Shown: piece after piece, positions 5,252-5,286 of the stretch
Numbering within the stretch: position 1 is the first letter of the stretch
Layout: each line of letters opens with the position of its first letter
NCBI GenBank assembly: GCA_023228285.1
Contig: JALOBM010000060.1
Span: forward strand, 6,618 to 11,903
From: Candidatus Cloacimonadota bacterium
GTDB lineage: Bacteria > Cloacimonadota > Cloacimonadia > Cloacimonadales > Cloacimonadaceae
Length of the DNA stretch: 5,286 nt
Reading direction: 5' to 3'
Notes under the pieces: generated by a model
Database searches by the model: none
The model's input: the letters and a program-made list of their open reading frames with translations, nothing else
Told to the model about the DNA's origin: nothing
Translations under genes and position numbers: made by a program

Positions 5252-5286
5252 TGGGATGTGGATGTGGAGGTGGTGGGGCTGCAGCA
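5251..5286 (+). CDS. Start of a Cys/Gly-rich small protein, cut by right edge
   Basis: The ATG at 5251 shares a base with the preceding TAA. Twelve codons are visible, MGCGCGGGGAAA, open to the window end. GAAAGG lies 10 nt upstream as a possible ribosome binding site. The beginning resembles the previous gene's MACGGC start, hinting at a pair of related small proteins. Nothing can be said about function from this fragment. Confidence 0.5.
   Translation, partial: MGCGCGGGGAAA

Overview
The window looks like part of the replication and recombination module of a tailed bacteriophage (or a prophage of one). The DNA is fairly AT-rich. All genes lie on the + strand, tightly packed, with short gaps or overlaps. 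The recognisable products are phage DNA-metabolism proteins. No tRNA, rRNA, CRISPR array, integrase or transposase is visible, and the host cannot be named from the sequence.

Layout, left to right. (1) A gene entering from the left edge that resembles FmdB-type zinc-ribbon proteins but keeps only one Cys pair. (2) A 68-residue Cys-rich putative zinc-binding protein. (3) A compact family A DNA polymerase of about 396 residues, with the palm and fingers motifs readable and only a degenerate exonuclease-like N-terminus. (4) A helical protein tentatively matched to T4 UvsY-type recombination mediators. (5) A T4 gp32-like zinc-containing single-stranded DNA-binding protein (SSB), ending in a lysine/alanine/proline-rich histone-H1-like segment and then a long acidic tail. 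(6) A perfect 12-bp stem hairpin with a U-run, read as an intrinsic terminator. (7) A stand-alone flap endonuclease / 5'-3' exonuclease. (8) An overlapping PD-(D/E)XK nuclease, probably a Holliday-junction resolvase type. (9) Two tiny Cys/Gly-rich proteins, the second cut by the right edge.

Together these could serve the DNA-synthesis and recombination steps of phage replication: SSB coats single strands, the UvsY-like protein would load a recombinase (not in this window), the polymerase copies, the 5' nuclease removes primers and flaps, and the PD-(D/E)XK nuclease would cut branched DNA. The set mixes a family A polymerase with T4-type accessory proteins, whereas T4 itself uses a family B polymerase. 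The most unusual element is the H1-like plus acidic tail on the SSB. No stretch over 300 bases lacks a gene.
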